Assembly: GCA_023426345.1 (NCBI GenBank)
Contig: JAFAAX010000015.1
Span: forward strand, 1 to 48,625
Source of the DNA: Actinomycetes bacterium
Lineage (GTDB): Bacteria > Actinomycetota > Actinomycetes > Actinomycetales > Actinomycetaceae
Direction of reading: 5' to 3'
Length of the DNA stretch: 48,625 bases
The notes below the pieces were generated by a model that did not search any database, was not told where the DNA came from, and worked only from the letters and a program-made list of their open reading frames with translations. Positions within the stretch are counted from its first letter, which is position 1. Each line of letters starts with the position of its first letter. Of the stretch, positions 31,146-39,583 are shown piece by piece. The position numbers were made by a program, and so were the translations under genes.

Positions 31146-32183
31146 TTAGCCCTCCCCGCGCACAGCGCCGTCGCGCGATCCGAAGGAGGCAACCGCGATC
31201 GCCGCGATCAGGATGACCCCGGTGAGCACGTACTGCCAGTACGACGCCACCCCCAAGAGGTTCATCGCGTTCGTGATGACCGTGAAGAGGATCGCCCCGA
31301 GGAACGTCCCCAGCATGGTGCCGCGTCCTCCCCGCAGAGCCGTTCCACCGATGACGACGGCGGCGATCACGTCCATCTCGTATCCGATCGCCATGTTGCC
31401 CTCCGCCGACGACAGCCTGGCCGTCATGAACGCCCCGCACAGGGCGAAGCACACCCCGGCGAAGACGAATACCAGGACCTTCGCCCGGTTGACCGCCATG
31501 CCTGCCAGCTGCGCGGCGCGCTCATTCGACCCGAACGCGCGCACCGTGCGCCCGAAGTACGTCCGATGCAGCAGGAAGGCCGTGATGAGCGCCAGAACGA
31601 CGAAGACGAGGAACGGGATCGGAACCACTCCCAGGGATCCCGTCATCATCGACCGGTAGGCCGAGGACTTCACCGGGATCACCTTGCCGCCGGTCACGAT
31701 GAACGCAAGGCCCAGGAACAGGTACTGGGTCCCCAGTGTCGCGATGAACGGGGCGATCTTCACATAGGTGACGAGGAGGCCGCTGATGAGGCCCCCAGCG
31801 GCACCGATCACCAGAGCGACGCCGATGGCCCCGCCGACCGTGCTCGTCGGAAGGACCATGGCCAGCGCGATCGAGGAGACCGCGATGACGCCGCCCACCG
31901 ACAGATCGATGAGGCCACCCGCGATCAAGATCGTCATGCCGCACGCCGCGATGCCGACGAACGCCGTCTGGAACATGACGTTGTTGAGGTTTCCGCTGCC
32001 CCAGAAGGACGGACGGAGCATCCCGACGACGAGCATCAGCACGACGACGATGACCAACAGATAGTTCTTGGTGAGGAACGACCGCACCGAACTCCACCGC
32101 GATGCGGCCTCGTCTTGCGGACGCTGCCCGATCGCCTCCCGCACCTCATCAGTCGGCATCGCCCGTTCGCTCGGCCCACTCAT
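31146..32183 (-). CDS. Sugar ABC transporter permease (second importer, permease 2)
   Basis: This 345-residue CUT2 permease has a hydrophilic N-terminus of about 38 residues and about eight hydrophobic segments. The family motif is MTILIAGGLIDLSVGG. The start overlaps the preceding permease gene by four bases (ATGA). It is coupled by a five-base gap to the DUF4432 gene. The C-terminal tail is charged. Confidence 0.92.
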   Translation of the reverse strand: MSGPSERAMPTDEVREAIGQRPQDEAASRWSSVRSFLTKNYLLVIVVVLMLVVGMLRPSFWGSGNLNNVMFQTAFVGIAACGMTILIAGGLIDLSVGGVIAVSSIALAMVLPTSTVGGAIGVALVIGAAGGLISGLLVTYVKIAPFIATLGTQYLFLGLAFIVTGGKVIPVKSSAYRSMMTGSLGVVPIPFLVFVVLALITAFLLHRTYFGRTVRAFGSNERAAQLAGMAVNRAKVLVFVFAGVCFALCGAFMTARLSSAEGNMAIGYEMDVIAAVVIGGTALRGGRGTMLGTFLGAILFTVITNAMNLLGVASYWQYVLTGVILIAAIAVASFGSRDGAVRGEG

Positions 32184-33223
32184 TTCGCACCTCCCTGCAG
32201 CATCTTCCGGACGGCGCTGCGCTGACCCGAGTCGATCGCCAAAGCGAGGACCAGGAGACCGCCGAGCGCCACGTACTGGTACGACGACGAGACGTTGAGC
32301 AGATTGAGGGAGGAGTTGATCGTCGACAGCACGACGGCAGCGATGAATGTCCCCCAGACCCGCGGTCGGCCTCCAGCCATCGATGTCCCGCCGAGGACCA
32401 CGACCGCGATCGCCTGCAACTCGAGTCCCTGCGACACCGAGCCGTTGACGACCCCGAGCTGGCTGGCGAGCAGCACGCCCGCGATCCCCGTGGCCAGGCC
32501 GCCCACCATGTAGGCGCCCAACAGGACTCTGTTGACGGAGATACCGGACTCGACGGCCGCCTCGGGATTGCCTCCCACGGCCACGACATGACGGCCCGTC
32601 GACATCTTGCTCATCGCGAACCAGAAGACGAGGCCGACGGCCAGCGAGATCACGAGGGGCACGGGGAGCGGACCAAGCGATGACGTCGAGATGGTCTTGA
32701 ATCCCGCAGACGCGATGGGGATCGGCGCCCCGTTGGTGAAGAGGAGGACCGCCCCGCGGAACACGGTCATCGTGCCCAGCGTGGCCACGAAGGCGGGCAC
32801 CCTGAGGCGGGTGATCACCAATCCGTTGACGAGCCCGAGCAGGCAGCCGAGCACGATCCCCGCTCCCACCCCGACGACGGGACCGGCGCTGTTCACCGCG
32901 GCGGCCACGACGCAGGCGGACAGCGCCTGGGCGGATCCGACGGAGAGGTCGATGCCCCGAACGGCGATGACGATCGTCATTCCGTATCCCACCAGAGCGA
33001 GGATCGCGGAGTTCACCAGGACGTTCGTGACGTTTGACGAACTCAGGAAGTTCGGGACGAGCAATGCCGAGGCGCCGACGACGAGGATGAACGGGATGGC
33101 GATCCCCGACCCCTGGAGCATCCGGCGGAGGGACTGGGCCCGCCGAGCCCGTTCTGCTGTCGCTTCCTTCTCGAGCTCGAGAAGAGTCTCCGCCCCGTCG
33201 TTCTGCATTCTGCCCTCACTCAT
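32180..33223 (-). CDS. Sugar ABC transporter permease (second importer, permease 1)
   Basis: This 347-residue CUT2 permease has a hydrophilic, partly helical N-terminus of about 42 residues rich in Glu/Arg/Ala. Motifs are MTIVIAVRGIDLSVGSAQ and GISVNRVLLGAYMVGG. Its start lies eight bases inside the end of the ATPase gene, so translation is coupled. It probably pairs with the permease at 31146. Confidence 0.92.
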   Translation of the reverse strand: MSEGRMQNDGAETLLELEKEATAERARRAQSLRRMLQGSGIAIPFILVVGASALLVPNFLSSSNVTNVLVNSAILALVGYGMTIVIAVRGIDLSVGSAQALSACVVAAAVNSAGPVVGVGAGIVLGCLLGLVNGLVITRLRVPAFVATLGTMTVFRGAVLLFTNGAPIPIASAGFKTISTSSLGPLPVPLVISLAVGLVFWFAMSKMSTGRHVVAVGGNPEAAVESGISVNRVLLGAYMVGGLATGIAGVLLASQLGVVNGSVSQGLELQAIAVVVLGGTSMAGGRPRVWGTFIAAVVLSTINSSLNLLNVSSSYQYVALGGLLVLALAIDSGQRSAVRKMLQGGAK

Positions 33224-34727
33224 GTCTCATCGCCCCCTGTCCCACTGATGCACGAACGATGTTGTCCTGGGTCAGCTCCTCGCCGACCAACTCGTCGACC
33301 TGCTGGCCGGCGAAGTACACGACGCAGCGGTCACAGACCGACTCCAGCTCAGGGACGTCGGACGACGAGACGACCACGGACACGCCTTGGGCGCTGAGCT
33401 GCCGGATCAGTTCGTAGATCTCCACCTTCGCCCCGACATCGACGCCTCTCGTCGGTTCGTTGAGCAGGAGCACGCGGCATCCGGACTGGACCGCCCGGCC
33501 GAACAGCACCTTCTGCTGGTTGCCGCCGGAGAGACTCCCGATCAGTTGCCGGCCGTTCGCCACCTTGATCGACATCTGCGAGCGGAGGCCGCTGAACTCG
33601 GCTCGCTCGTCGGAGACGGAGGGCAGAAGCCGCTTCGCCAGACTCAGCGAGCGCTTGTCGCGGGCGACCATCGAGTTCTCGATGACCGAGAGATGCGGGA
33701 GTATCCCCTCCGACTTGCGGTCCTCGGACAGCATGAAGATGCCCGCAGACATCGCCCGTTTGACGGAGCCCAGTCTCACCGGCCGCCCACCGACCTCGAC
33801 GGTCCCGCCCCGGGCGGGGAGATCGCCGAAGATCGCCCGGGTGAGCTCCGACCGCCCGGATCCGGCCAGACCCGCCAACCCCAGTACCTCGCCTTCGAAG
33901 ACCTCGACGGAGAACGGGGCTGGAAAGGCGCCGATCCTCACATCGCGCACGCGCAGGGCGACGGGTCGAGACTCCTGAAGCTGATCGGAACGGAGGAAAG
34001 GCGTGGCCTCGCGGCCCAGCATCTGCGTGACGAGTTGGTCCTCGGTGATGTCGGAAGTCGGCTGTGTCGAGACGAGGACGCCGTCGCGCAGCACGGCGAC
34101 CTCATCACAGAGCTGGAAGACCTCGCTGAGATGATGGGACACATAGATGACGGCCTTGCCGGACTCCGCGAGCCGACGGACGATGCCGTGCAGCCGCTCG
34201 ATGTCCACATCGTTGAGCGCGGCGGTCGGCTCATCCATGATGAGGATGCCGGAGTCCTGCGACAGCGCGCGTGCGATCTCGACGAGTTGCCGGTCGCTCA
34301 CCGTCAGCGACGCGATCGGCTGGTCGGGATCGATGTCGAGGCCGAGCTCCGCCAACAGGGACCTCACCTCCGCTGTCGTCCGGGCCTCGTCGACGACTCC
34401 GAAGCTGGTCTTCTCCCGTCCCAGGTAGATGTTGTCCGAGACACTCAGTTCGGACACCAGTTTGAACTCCTGGCTGACCACCGAGATCCCCGCGGCCTGA
34501 GAGCCTTTCGCGCTCGAGAAGACCCGATCCGTTCCCCGGACGTTCACGACCCCGGATGTCGGTTGCTCGATTCCGCCGAGAATCCGGATCAGAGTGCTCT
34601 TCCCCGCTCCGTTCTCCCCCACCAGGCCGAGGATCCTCCCAGACTCCACGGAGAGGCTCACGCCTTTGAGAGCGCGGACGCCGGGATATTCCTTGACGAT
34701 GTCCTCTGTCTTCAGCACCACTGCCAC
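33216..34727 (-). CDS. Sugar ABC transporter ATP-binding protein (second importer)
   Basis: This 503-residue double ATPase has Walker A GENGAGKSTL, a degenerate first signature (LTVSDRQLV) and Walker B ILIMDEPTAALND. The second half has GLAGSGRSEL, LSGGNQQKV and VLLLNEPTRGVDVG, where Asn replaces the usual Asp of Walker B (LLNEP). A strong hairpin (34748-34787) separates it from the binding-protein gene. Confidence 0.93.
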   Translation of the reverse strand: MAVVLKTEDIVKEYPGVRALKGVSLSVESGRILGLVGENGAGKSTLIRILGGIEQPTSGVVNVRGTDRVFSSAKGSQAAGISVVSQEFKLVSELSVSDNIYLGREKTSFGVVDEARTTAEVRSLLAELGLDIDPDQPIASLTVSDRQLVEIARALSQDSGILIMDEPTAALNDVDIERLHGIVRRLAESGKAVIYVSHHLSEVFQLCDEVAVLRDGVLVSTQPTSDITEDQLVTQMLGREATPFLRSDQLQESRPVALRVRDVRIGAFPAPFSVEVFEGEVLGLAGLAGSGRSELTRAIFGDLPARGGTVEVGGRPVRLGSVKRAMSAGIFMLSEDRKSEGILPHLSVIENSMVARDKRSLSLAKRLLPSVSDERAEFSGLRSQMSIKVANGRQLIGSLSGGNQQKVLFGRAVQSGCRVLLLNEPTRGVDVGAKVEIYELIRQLSAQGVSVVVSSSDVPELESVCDRCVVYFAGQQVDELVGEELTQDNIVRASVGQGAMRHE

Positions 34728-34747
34728 GTTGGACTCCTTACTGGGAG

Positions 34748-34787
34748 TCCGGCGGGAGACGGCCCTTCAGGACTGTCTCCCGCCGGA
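34748..34787 (-). other. 13-bp hairpin after second importer's binding-protein gene
   Basis: A perfect 13-bp stem (34748-34760 with 34775-34787) with a 14-base loop lies between the binding-protein stop and the ATPase start. No U-tract. Its location mirrors the hairpin at 11516-11572. Confidence 0.55.
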
Positions 34788-34793
34788 TCTCCT

Positions 34794-35834
34794 CTACTGC
34801 TCCGCGGCCTTGTCGGAACGGAACTGAGCGAGGTTGTCGCTGGTCACCATCTGCACCGGGAAGAAGATCGTCTTCGCTGCCGCGTCGTCGAACGACACGT
34901 TCTCCCCCTTGAGGAGCGCCATGACGGTGTCGACGGCCTTGATTCCCTGACCATACGGATCCTGAGCCACCGTCGCACTCATCTTGCCTTGCTCGATGAG
35001 ATCGAGCGCGCCGTCCGCGCCGTCGAACCCGATGAGGAGGAAGCCGTCCGCCACCGACTTCCCCGCCGTCTCCATGGCGCGCTCCGCTCCGATCGCGGAG
35101 TCGTCATTCGCCGCATAGATGACTTCGAGGTCAGGGTTCGCGGAGAGCATGTCCTGAGCCGCGGCGAAGCCTCCGTCGACCGTGTCGTTGCCGTCGAGGG
35201 AGGAGACGATCTCGAACCCGTCGGTTGCTTCGATCGTGTTGACGAATCCCTCGACGCGCTGCTCACCGACGACCGAGCCCTCGTGGAGTTCGATCACGCC
35301 GATCTTGTGGGTGCCCTCCTTGTCCGAGAGTTGGTCGACGACGTACTTCGCTGCGAGCTCGCCGCCGTTCTCGTTGTTCGACAAGATGTAGGCGTCGTAG
35401 TCGCCGCCCGTCCCGATGTCTGCGATCACCACCGGGATCTTCGCCGCATGGGCCGCATCCACGGTGGTCGGCAGGGCGTCGGGCTGGACGGGGGTGATGA
35501 CCAGGCCGGAGATCCCTTGGTTGATGAGGTCGAGCGACCCTGAGACCTGGGCGGATTGGTCCGATTTCTGGTCGACGACCGTGACCTCGACACCGTACTT
35601 CTCCCCGCCCGCCTTCACGCCAGCCGCGTAGGACTGCCAATAGGGGTTCTGCAGGTCGTAGACCGAGTATCCGATCTTGATCGGATCCTTCGCCTCGAAC
35701 GTGGCGGATCCCGAGGCCCCAGAGCTCTGGGACTGCGATGAGGACGCCGTCGCGTCGTCTGCGCCGCTCGCGCATGCCGACAAGGCGAGTGCGGCAACGG
35801 CCGACACCGCCAGAAATGCCTTCTTCGATTTCAT
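34794..35834 (-). CDS. Sugar ABC transporter substrate-binding lipoprotein (second importer)
   Basis: This 346-residue lipoprotein has a signal ending ALSAC (Cys21) and a Ser/Ala/Gln-rich tether. The Peripla_BP_4 core has IGYSVYDLQNPYWQSYAAG, GLVITPVQPDALPTT, VIYAANDDSAIGAERAM and LIGFDGADGALDLIEQG, close to ribose/allose-type binding proteins. It is co-transcribed after the isomerase gene (51-base gap). A ribosome site AAAGGAG precedes the ATG. Confidence 0.92.
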   Translation of the reverse strand: MKSKKAFLAVSAVAALALSACASGADDATASSSQSQSSGASGSATFEAKDPIKIGYSVYDLQNPYWQSYAAGVKAGGEKYGVEVTVVDQKSDQSAQVSGSLDLINQGISGLVITPVQPDALPTTVDAAHAAKIPVVIADIGTGGDYDAYILSNNENGGELAAKYVVDQLSDKEGTHKIGVIELHEGSVVGEQRVEGFVNTIEATDGFEIVSSLDGNDTVDGGFAAAQDMLSANPDLEVIYAANDDSAIGAERAMETAGKSVADGFLLIGFDGADGALDLIEQGKMSATVAQDPYGQGIKAVDTVMALLKGENVSFDDAAAKTIFFPVQMVTSDNLAQFRSDKAAEQ

Positions 35835-35885
35835 GTCAGTCTCCTTTGAGAAACGTGAATCGGCTTCCGGGTGGAAGCGCCTGTG

Positions 35886-36632
35886 CTAGACGATGTGTGT
35901 GATGAGCCGTCCGGAGTTGGCTTCATCGGCGAGGAAGGTGTTGTCGTGAAGGCCTCTCCACGATTCCAACGGGACCGGTTCGTCCTTCTGGTCCTCGGTC
36001 GGCTCGTGGCTGTAGGTGGAGATCTCGCGCACGACCAATGGGACTTCCGAGTCGGCGGCGCATCGGAAGGCGTGCAGATGCTTCCGCGGCATCACGAACT
36101 TCGGGTCCCCAGGCCGCAGACGCACGAACCTCGTGAGCCGGGCGTAGGACTCCTCGCGTCCGGCCGGAAGAGCGACACCCGCGGGCCACTCGTCTCCGAC
36201 GGGCATTCCCTCGAACGAGAGGGTCTCGCCGAATCCCCCGACCTCCTCAGGCGAGTAGAAGACCTCCATCTCGCCCATCAGCACCTCGTACGACTCTGTC
36301 TTCCGCGGATGCAGATGCGGAGGGCAGAACTTCCCCGGGTGCATGATCATCAGCTTGTCGCACAGGCCCGAGTACTCCGCGAACGCTGCGGCCTCCACGG
36401 GAAGGCCGTCCACAGCGGCTTCGTTGAGCGCCTGGAAGATGATCATGACCTCGAACGGATCTCCCGACCACAGGCCGCGTTCGAAGGCCTCGTATTGGGA
36501 TTCTCCATAGACGATGCCTGCACTGTCGTTGACCATGTCATCCGTCATGGGGTACCGGAGTGCCCGCGCGAGCGCCGCCGCGTCGTTCACCCACTGGTCA
36601 TACTCCAACCTGGTCACAAAGGTCCTTGTCAT
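35886..36632 (-). CDS. D-lyxose ketol-isomerase-like cupin
   Basis: This 248-residue cytosolic protein resembles the D-lyxose isomerase family (YdaE-like, PF07385). The metal-binding cupin signature is PGKFCPPHLHPRKTESYEV, with His106, His108 and Glu113, and a later His187 in RKHLHAF. The C-terminal REISTYSHEPTED matches the family's end motif. It would interconvert an aldose and a ketose, such as lyxose and xylulose; the precise sugar is uncertain. The ATG at 36632 follows GGGAGACGAG. A longer GTG form from 36668 would begin inside the operator and is rejected. First gene of the second importer operon. Confidence 0.8.
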   Translation of the reverse strand: MTRTFVTRLEYDQWVNDAAALARALRYPMTDDMVNDSAGIVYGESQYEAFERGLWSGDPFEVMIIFQALNEAAVDGLPVEAAAFAEYSGLCDKLMIMHPGKFCPPHLHPRKTESYEVLMGEMEVFYSPEEVGGFGETLSFEGMPVGDEWPAGVALPAGREESYARLTRFVRLRPGDPKFVMPRKHLHAFRCAADSEVPLVVREISTYSHEPTEDQKDEPVPLESWRGLHDNTFLADEANSGRLITHIV

Positions 36633-36655
36633 CTCGTCTCCCTCGAACGATAGTT

Positions 36656-36683
36656 TGAACCGGTTCACCTCTGAACCGGTTCA
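36656..36683. promoter_or_regulatory. Tandem LacI operators TGAACCGGTTCA x2
   Basis: Two identical 12-bp palindromes (36656-36667 and 36672-36683) are separated by four bases, so their centres are 16 bp apart. The flanks extend the symmetry to TTTGAACCGGTTCA and its mirror. They lie between the lacI at 36730 and the isomerase gene, covering the transcription start. They are the natural target of that LacI protein. Confidence 0.8.
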
Positions 36684-36712
36684 AAGCTACCTCTGGCGGC
36701 GAGCTGCGTCAA
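36684..36712 (-). promoter_or_regulatory. Promoter of isomerase-importer operon
   Basis: On the minus strand the -35 TTGACG (36707-36712) and -10 TAGCTT (36684-36689) are separated by exactly 17 bp. Initiation would fall near 36677, inside the upstream TGAACCGGTTCA site, so a bound repressor would block transcription. Confidence 0.75.
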
Positions 36713-36729
36713 GCGTCACACCGTAACGA

Positions 36730-37788
36730 CTACATAACGCTCGTGCCCGCCTCCACCGAAGCGACCGACGCCCGTTCGATGAGTTCGGGGGTGAACTCCA
36801 CATGCTCCTCGACGCCGAGCGCCGTCTTCGAGATCAGCAACCGCGCCGCCGCCTTGCCGATCTCATAGGCCGGCTGGCGGATCGTCGTCAGGGGGGCAGA
36901 GAGGGCGCTGGCGAAGTCGACATCGTCGTACCCCATGATTGAGACATCCTGGGGGACACGCAGCTCTTGGTCGTTGGCCTGGACCAGCGCGCCCAGCGCC
37001 AGCATGTCGTTCACGCAGAACACCGCCGTCACGGTGCCCGATCCGACCAGCTCCGACGCCGCGCGACGCCCTTCCTCGACCGTCAGATCGGAGACCGTGC
37101 GGAGCACGAGGACCTCATCGGGGTCCAGGCCGCGCTCGCGAATGGCGTCGACAACGCCTTGCCGGCGCTCGGCGCACCATGACACGAACTCGGGACCGTT
37201 GATCATGCCGATGCGACGGTGGCCTCGATCCAGCAGATATCCTGCGGCCAGCCGGGCGCCCTTGACATTGTCAGCGCTCACCCACCGTCCACCGGTCCCT
37301 TTGCTGAGCTTCTCAAGGGTGACGACGCCGTATCTGCTCGTGGAGAGGGGCGCCCACTCCTTGGGCCTGTCCGCGATGGGGGCGATGACGAGTCCGTCGA
37401 CACCCTGCATGAGCAGACCGGCGAGCACGTGCTTCTGCCGCTTTCGGTCCTGACGGGTCGAACTGACGATCATGGTGAGGTCGTGCTCGTCGAGTACCCG
37501 CTCGATCCCACGAAGCACCGTCGCCCAGAACGGGTTGCCGACATCGGGGACGACGACGCCCACCAAGTGAGACTTCTTGCTCCGGAGTTGACCGGCGGCG
37601 CGCGACCCGACGAAACCCAAGTCCTTCATCGCGGACTCGACCCGTGCGCGCGTCGCCTCGGAGACATTCTCCGGTCGATTGAGGACATTCGAGACGGTCC
37701 CCACGGACACCCCCGCGAGTGCGGCGACCTCCCTCACCCCGGAGACACTCGAGCTCTGGGGTCTCGCCCCACTCGTCTCGACGCTCAT
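36730..37788 (-). CDS. LacI-family transcriptional regulator
   Basis: This 352-residue repressor has a helix-turn-helix at about 18-40 (VREVAALAGVSVGTVSNVLN), a hinge (SRAAGQLRSKK) and an effector domain (VVVPDVGNPFWATVLRGIER, SIMGYDDVDFASA). It lies just upstream of, and in the same direction as, the isomerase-importer operon and most likely binds the tandem TGAACCGGTTCA pair in the gap. The ATG follows GGAGG by nine bases. The effector is probably the imported sugar or its phosphate. Confidence 0.93.
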   Translation of the reverse strand: MSVETSGARPQSSSVSGVREVAALAGVSVGTVSNVLNRPENVSEATRARVESAMKDLGFVGSRAAGQLRSKKSHLVGVVVPDVGNPFWATVLRGIERVLDEHDLTMIVSSTRQDRKRQKHVLAGLLMQGVDGLVIAPIADRPKEWAPLSTSRYGVVTLEKLSKGTGGRWVSADNVKGARLAAGYLLDRGHRRIGMINGPEFVSWCAERRQGVVDAIRERGLDPDEVLVLRTVSDLTVEEGRRAASELVGSGTVTAVFCVNDMLALGALVQANDQELRVPQDVSIMGYDDVDFASALSAPLTTIRQPAYEIGKAAARLLISKTALGVEEHVEFTPELIERASVASVEAGTSVM

Positions 37789-37972
37789 TCGCAGGAACCT
37801 CCATCGACGCGGGGAGTCGGCCGCGAGTCTATCAGCGGGCCAATGGGCGGGACCGCAGTGGTCCTCCCCTCACACCGCGCGCAGAGCCCGTGGCTTCCAC
37901 CGGCCGCCCAGCCGACCGGATGGATGGCGCGCCTCCGCGCCCGCTGGCCGACCTCCGGCACGACCGAGCCGC

Positions 37973-38431
37973 TCAGTGCCGGTTCCGCTCGTACGCCGTC
38001 ATCTCACCGATGCGGCGGACGTGGCGCTCGTCGCCGGAGAACGCCGTAGACAGAAACAGATCGATGAGGCGGATGGCCTCCTCCTCCGAATGCTGGCGCG
38101 CGCCGATCGAGACGACGTTCGCGTCGTTGTGCAGGCGCGCCAGCTCCGCGGTGGCATCGTTCCACACCAGGGCCGCGCGAACCCCGTCGACCAGGTTGGC
38201 GGCCATCTGCTCGCCGTTGCCGGATCCGCCCAGGACGATGCCGATGCCATCGGGGCCGTCGGCCGCGACGCCCTCCGCGCAGGCGAGGCAGAACGGCGGG
38301 TAGTCGTCCTCGGGGTCGAAGACCTCAGCGCCGTGGTCGACGACCTCCCACCCCTCCTCGCGCAGATGGCGGCTCACAGCCTCCTTGAGCTCGAACGAGG
38401 CATGGTCGGAACCGATGTGGACACGCTTCAC
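37973..38431 (-). CDS. rpiB: Ribose-5-phosphate isomerase B (actinobacterial type)
   Basis: This 152-residue enzyme interconverts ribose 5-phosphate and ribulose 5-phosphate. IGSDHASFELKEAV opens the fold. The GGSGNGEQMAANLV segment carries Glu74, which corresponds to Glu75 of the mycobacterial enzyme and replaces the catalytic Cys of E. coli RpiB. HNDANVVSIGAR and HVRRIGEMTAYE complete the family pattern. The start is the GTG after AGGAGGAAACA; an upstream in-frame ATG has no such site. It follows the terminator-like hairpin at 38505-38539 and links both catabolic regions to the pentose phosphate pathway. Confidence 0.93.
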   Translation of the reverse strand: MKRVHIGSDHASFELKEAVSRHLREEGWEVVDHGAEVFDPEDDYPPFCLACAEGVAADGPDGIGIVLGGSGNGEQMAANLVDGVRAALVWNDATAELARLHNDANVVSIGARQHSEEEAIRLIDLFLSTAFSGDERHVRRIGEMTAYERNRH

Positions 38432-38504
38432 TGTTTCCTCCTGGCTGAGTGGATCCTGACGACCGCGCGGCAGCGGCGCCCTCGGAGACAAGACTAGGGC
38501 CCCG

Positions 38505-38539
38505 GCCCGGGCGGACGATTTGCGATCGTCCGCCCGGGC
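38505..38539 (-). terminator. 15-bp perfect hairpin upstream of rpiB
   Basis: A perfect 15-bp stem (38505-38519 with 38525-38539) with a 5-base loop lies 39 bases after the 2-hydroxyacid dehydrogenase stop. A T-tract is absent, but this is the strongest simple hairpin noted in the window and probably ends or attenuates the MFS-to-dehydrogenase operon. A TAGTCT just beyond may be a -10 for rpiB. Confidence 0.55.
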
Positions 38540-38578
38540 ACGGCACCGCCCGATCGGGAGACCCCGACTGCTCGGTCG

Positions 38579-39541
38579 TCAGGCCACCACCGGCGTGACC
38601 GGCTCCTGTCCCCGCAGCACCGCTCGCACGTTGTCCATGGCCAGGCGGCACATGGCGTCACGGGTGGCCTCGCCCGCACTCGCGATGTGGGGGGTCACCA
38701 CGATCTGAGGGCGGGTGAGCAGTTCGGGGTTGACCGCGGGTTCGCCCTCGAACGTGTCGATGCCCGCCCCGCGGATCTCGCCGGCGTCGATGGCCGCGAT
38801 GAGTGCCTCCTCGTCGACGATGCCGCCGCGCGCGGCGTTGACCAGGTACGCCGTGCTCTTCATCAGGGACAGCTCCCGGGCGCCGATCATGTGGCGGGTG
38901 CTCTCCAGCAGCGGCACGTGCAGGCTCACGACATCCGACGTCGCCAGAAGCTCCTCGAGAGGCCGGATCGGGACGCCGTCGACGTCCTCCCCCAAGGAGC
39001 GCGTCGCATCGGCGGCGATCACCCGCATGTCGAACGCCCTCGCGCGCCGGGCGACGGCCCGTCCGATCCGGCCGAGCCCGACGATGCCCAGCGTCGCGCC
39101 GGCCGAGACGTCCAGGCCGACGAGCATCCGCGGCCCCCACACCCAGGAGTTCCCCTCACGCAGGAACCGGTCGCCCTCCACCAACCGGCGCGCGAGCGCC
39201 AGGATCAGCGCGAACGTGTGGTCGGCCGTGGCGCCGTCCAGCACCCCGGGCGTGTTGGTCACGACGATGCCCCGCCGTTTCAGCAGATCGACGTCGATGT
39301 TGTCGAACCCGACGGCCACGTTCGCGACGACCTTCAGCTGGGGGCCGGCGGCATCCAGGAACTCCTCGTCGATCCTCTCCGTGAGAGTGACCACCGCGGC
39401 ATCCGCTCCCTTGACGCGGGCGAGCAGCTCCCCGCGCGACGGCGGCTGCTCCTCCCCCACGTTCACCGAGAACTCGTCCGAGGCCCGGACCTCCGCCATC
39501 ACCCTGTCGGTGAGCAGGCGCGCGATGTAGATGCTCTCCAT
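38579..39541 (-). CDS. D-2-hydroxyacid dehydrogenase (glyoxylate/hydroxypyruvate reductase-like)
   Basis: This 320-residue NAD(P)-dependent enzyme has a Rossmann motif GIVGLGRIGRAVARRA, the substrate segment VANVAVGFDNIDVD, and the catalytic set Arg (NAARGGIVDEEAL), Glu (GIDTFEGEP) and His (VTPHIASAG). It may reduce hydroxypyruvate or glyoxylate to glycerate or glycolate, which would feed the glycerate kinase at 45734. The ATG at 39541 is preferred over one 15 bases upstream because AAAGGA lies at suitable spacing. It is last in the MFS operon. Confidence 0.9.
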   Translation of the reverse strand: MESIYIARLLTDRVMAEVRASDEFSVNVGEEQPPSRGELLARVKGADAAVVTLTERIDEEFLDAAGPQLKVVANVAVGFDNIDVDLLKRRGIVVTNTPGVLDGATADHTFALILALARRLVEGDRFLREGNSWVWGPRMLVGLDVSAGATLGIVGLGRIGRAVARRARAFDMRVIAADATRSLGEDVDGVPIRPLEELLATSDVVSLHVPLLESTRHMIGARELSLMKSTAYLVNAARGGIVDEEALIAAIDAGEIRGAGIDTFEGEPAVNPELLTRPQIVVTPHIASAGEATRDAMCRLAMDNVRAVLRGQEPVTPVVA

Positions 39542-39583
39542 GTCATGTCCTTTCATCGGTGTCCCCGCCGCGCGAGCGTCCGC

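Noticed and set aside
36633..36668. N-terminal extension of the isomerase from a GTG at 36668
   Set aside because: It would begin inside the tandem operators and lacks a ribosome site; the ATG at 36632 has GGGAGA upstream.
37973..38431. Galactose-6-phosphate isomerase (LacA/LacB)
   Set aside because: The GGSGNGEQ segment and C-terminal pattern match actinobacterial RpiB, and no tagatose pathway genes are present.
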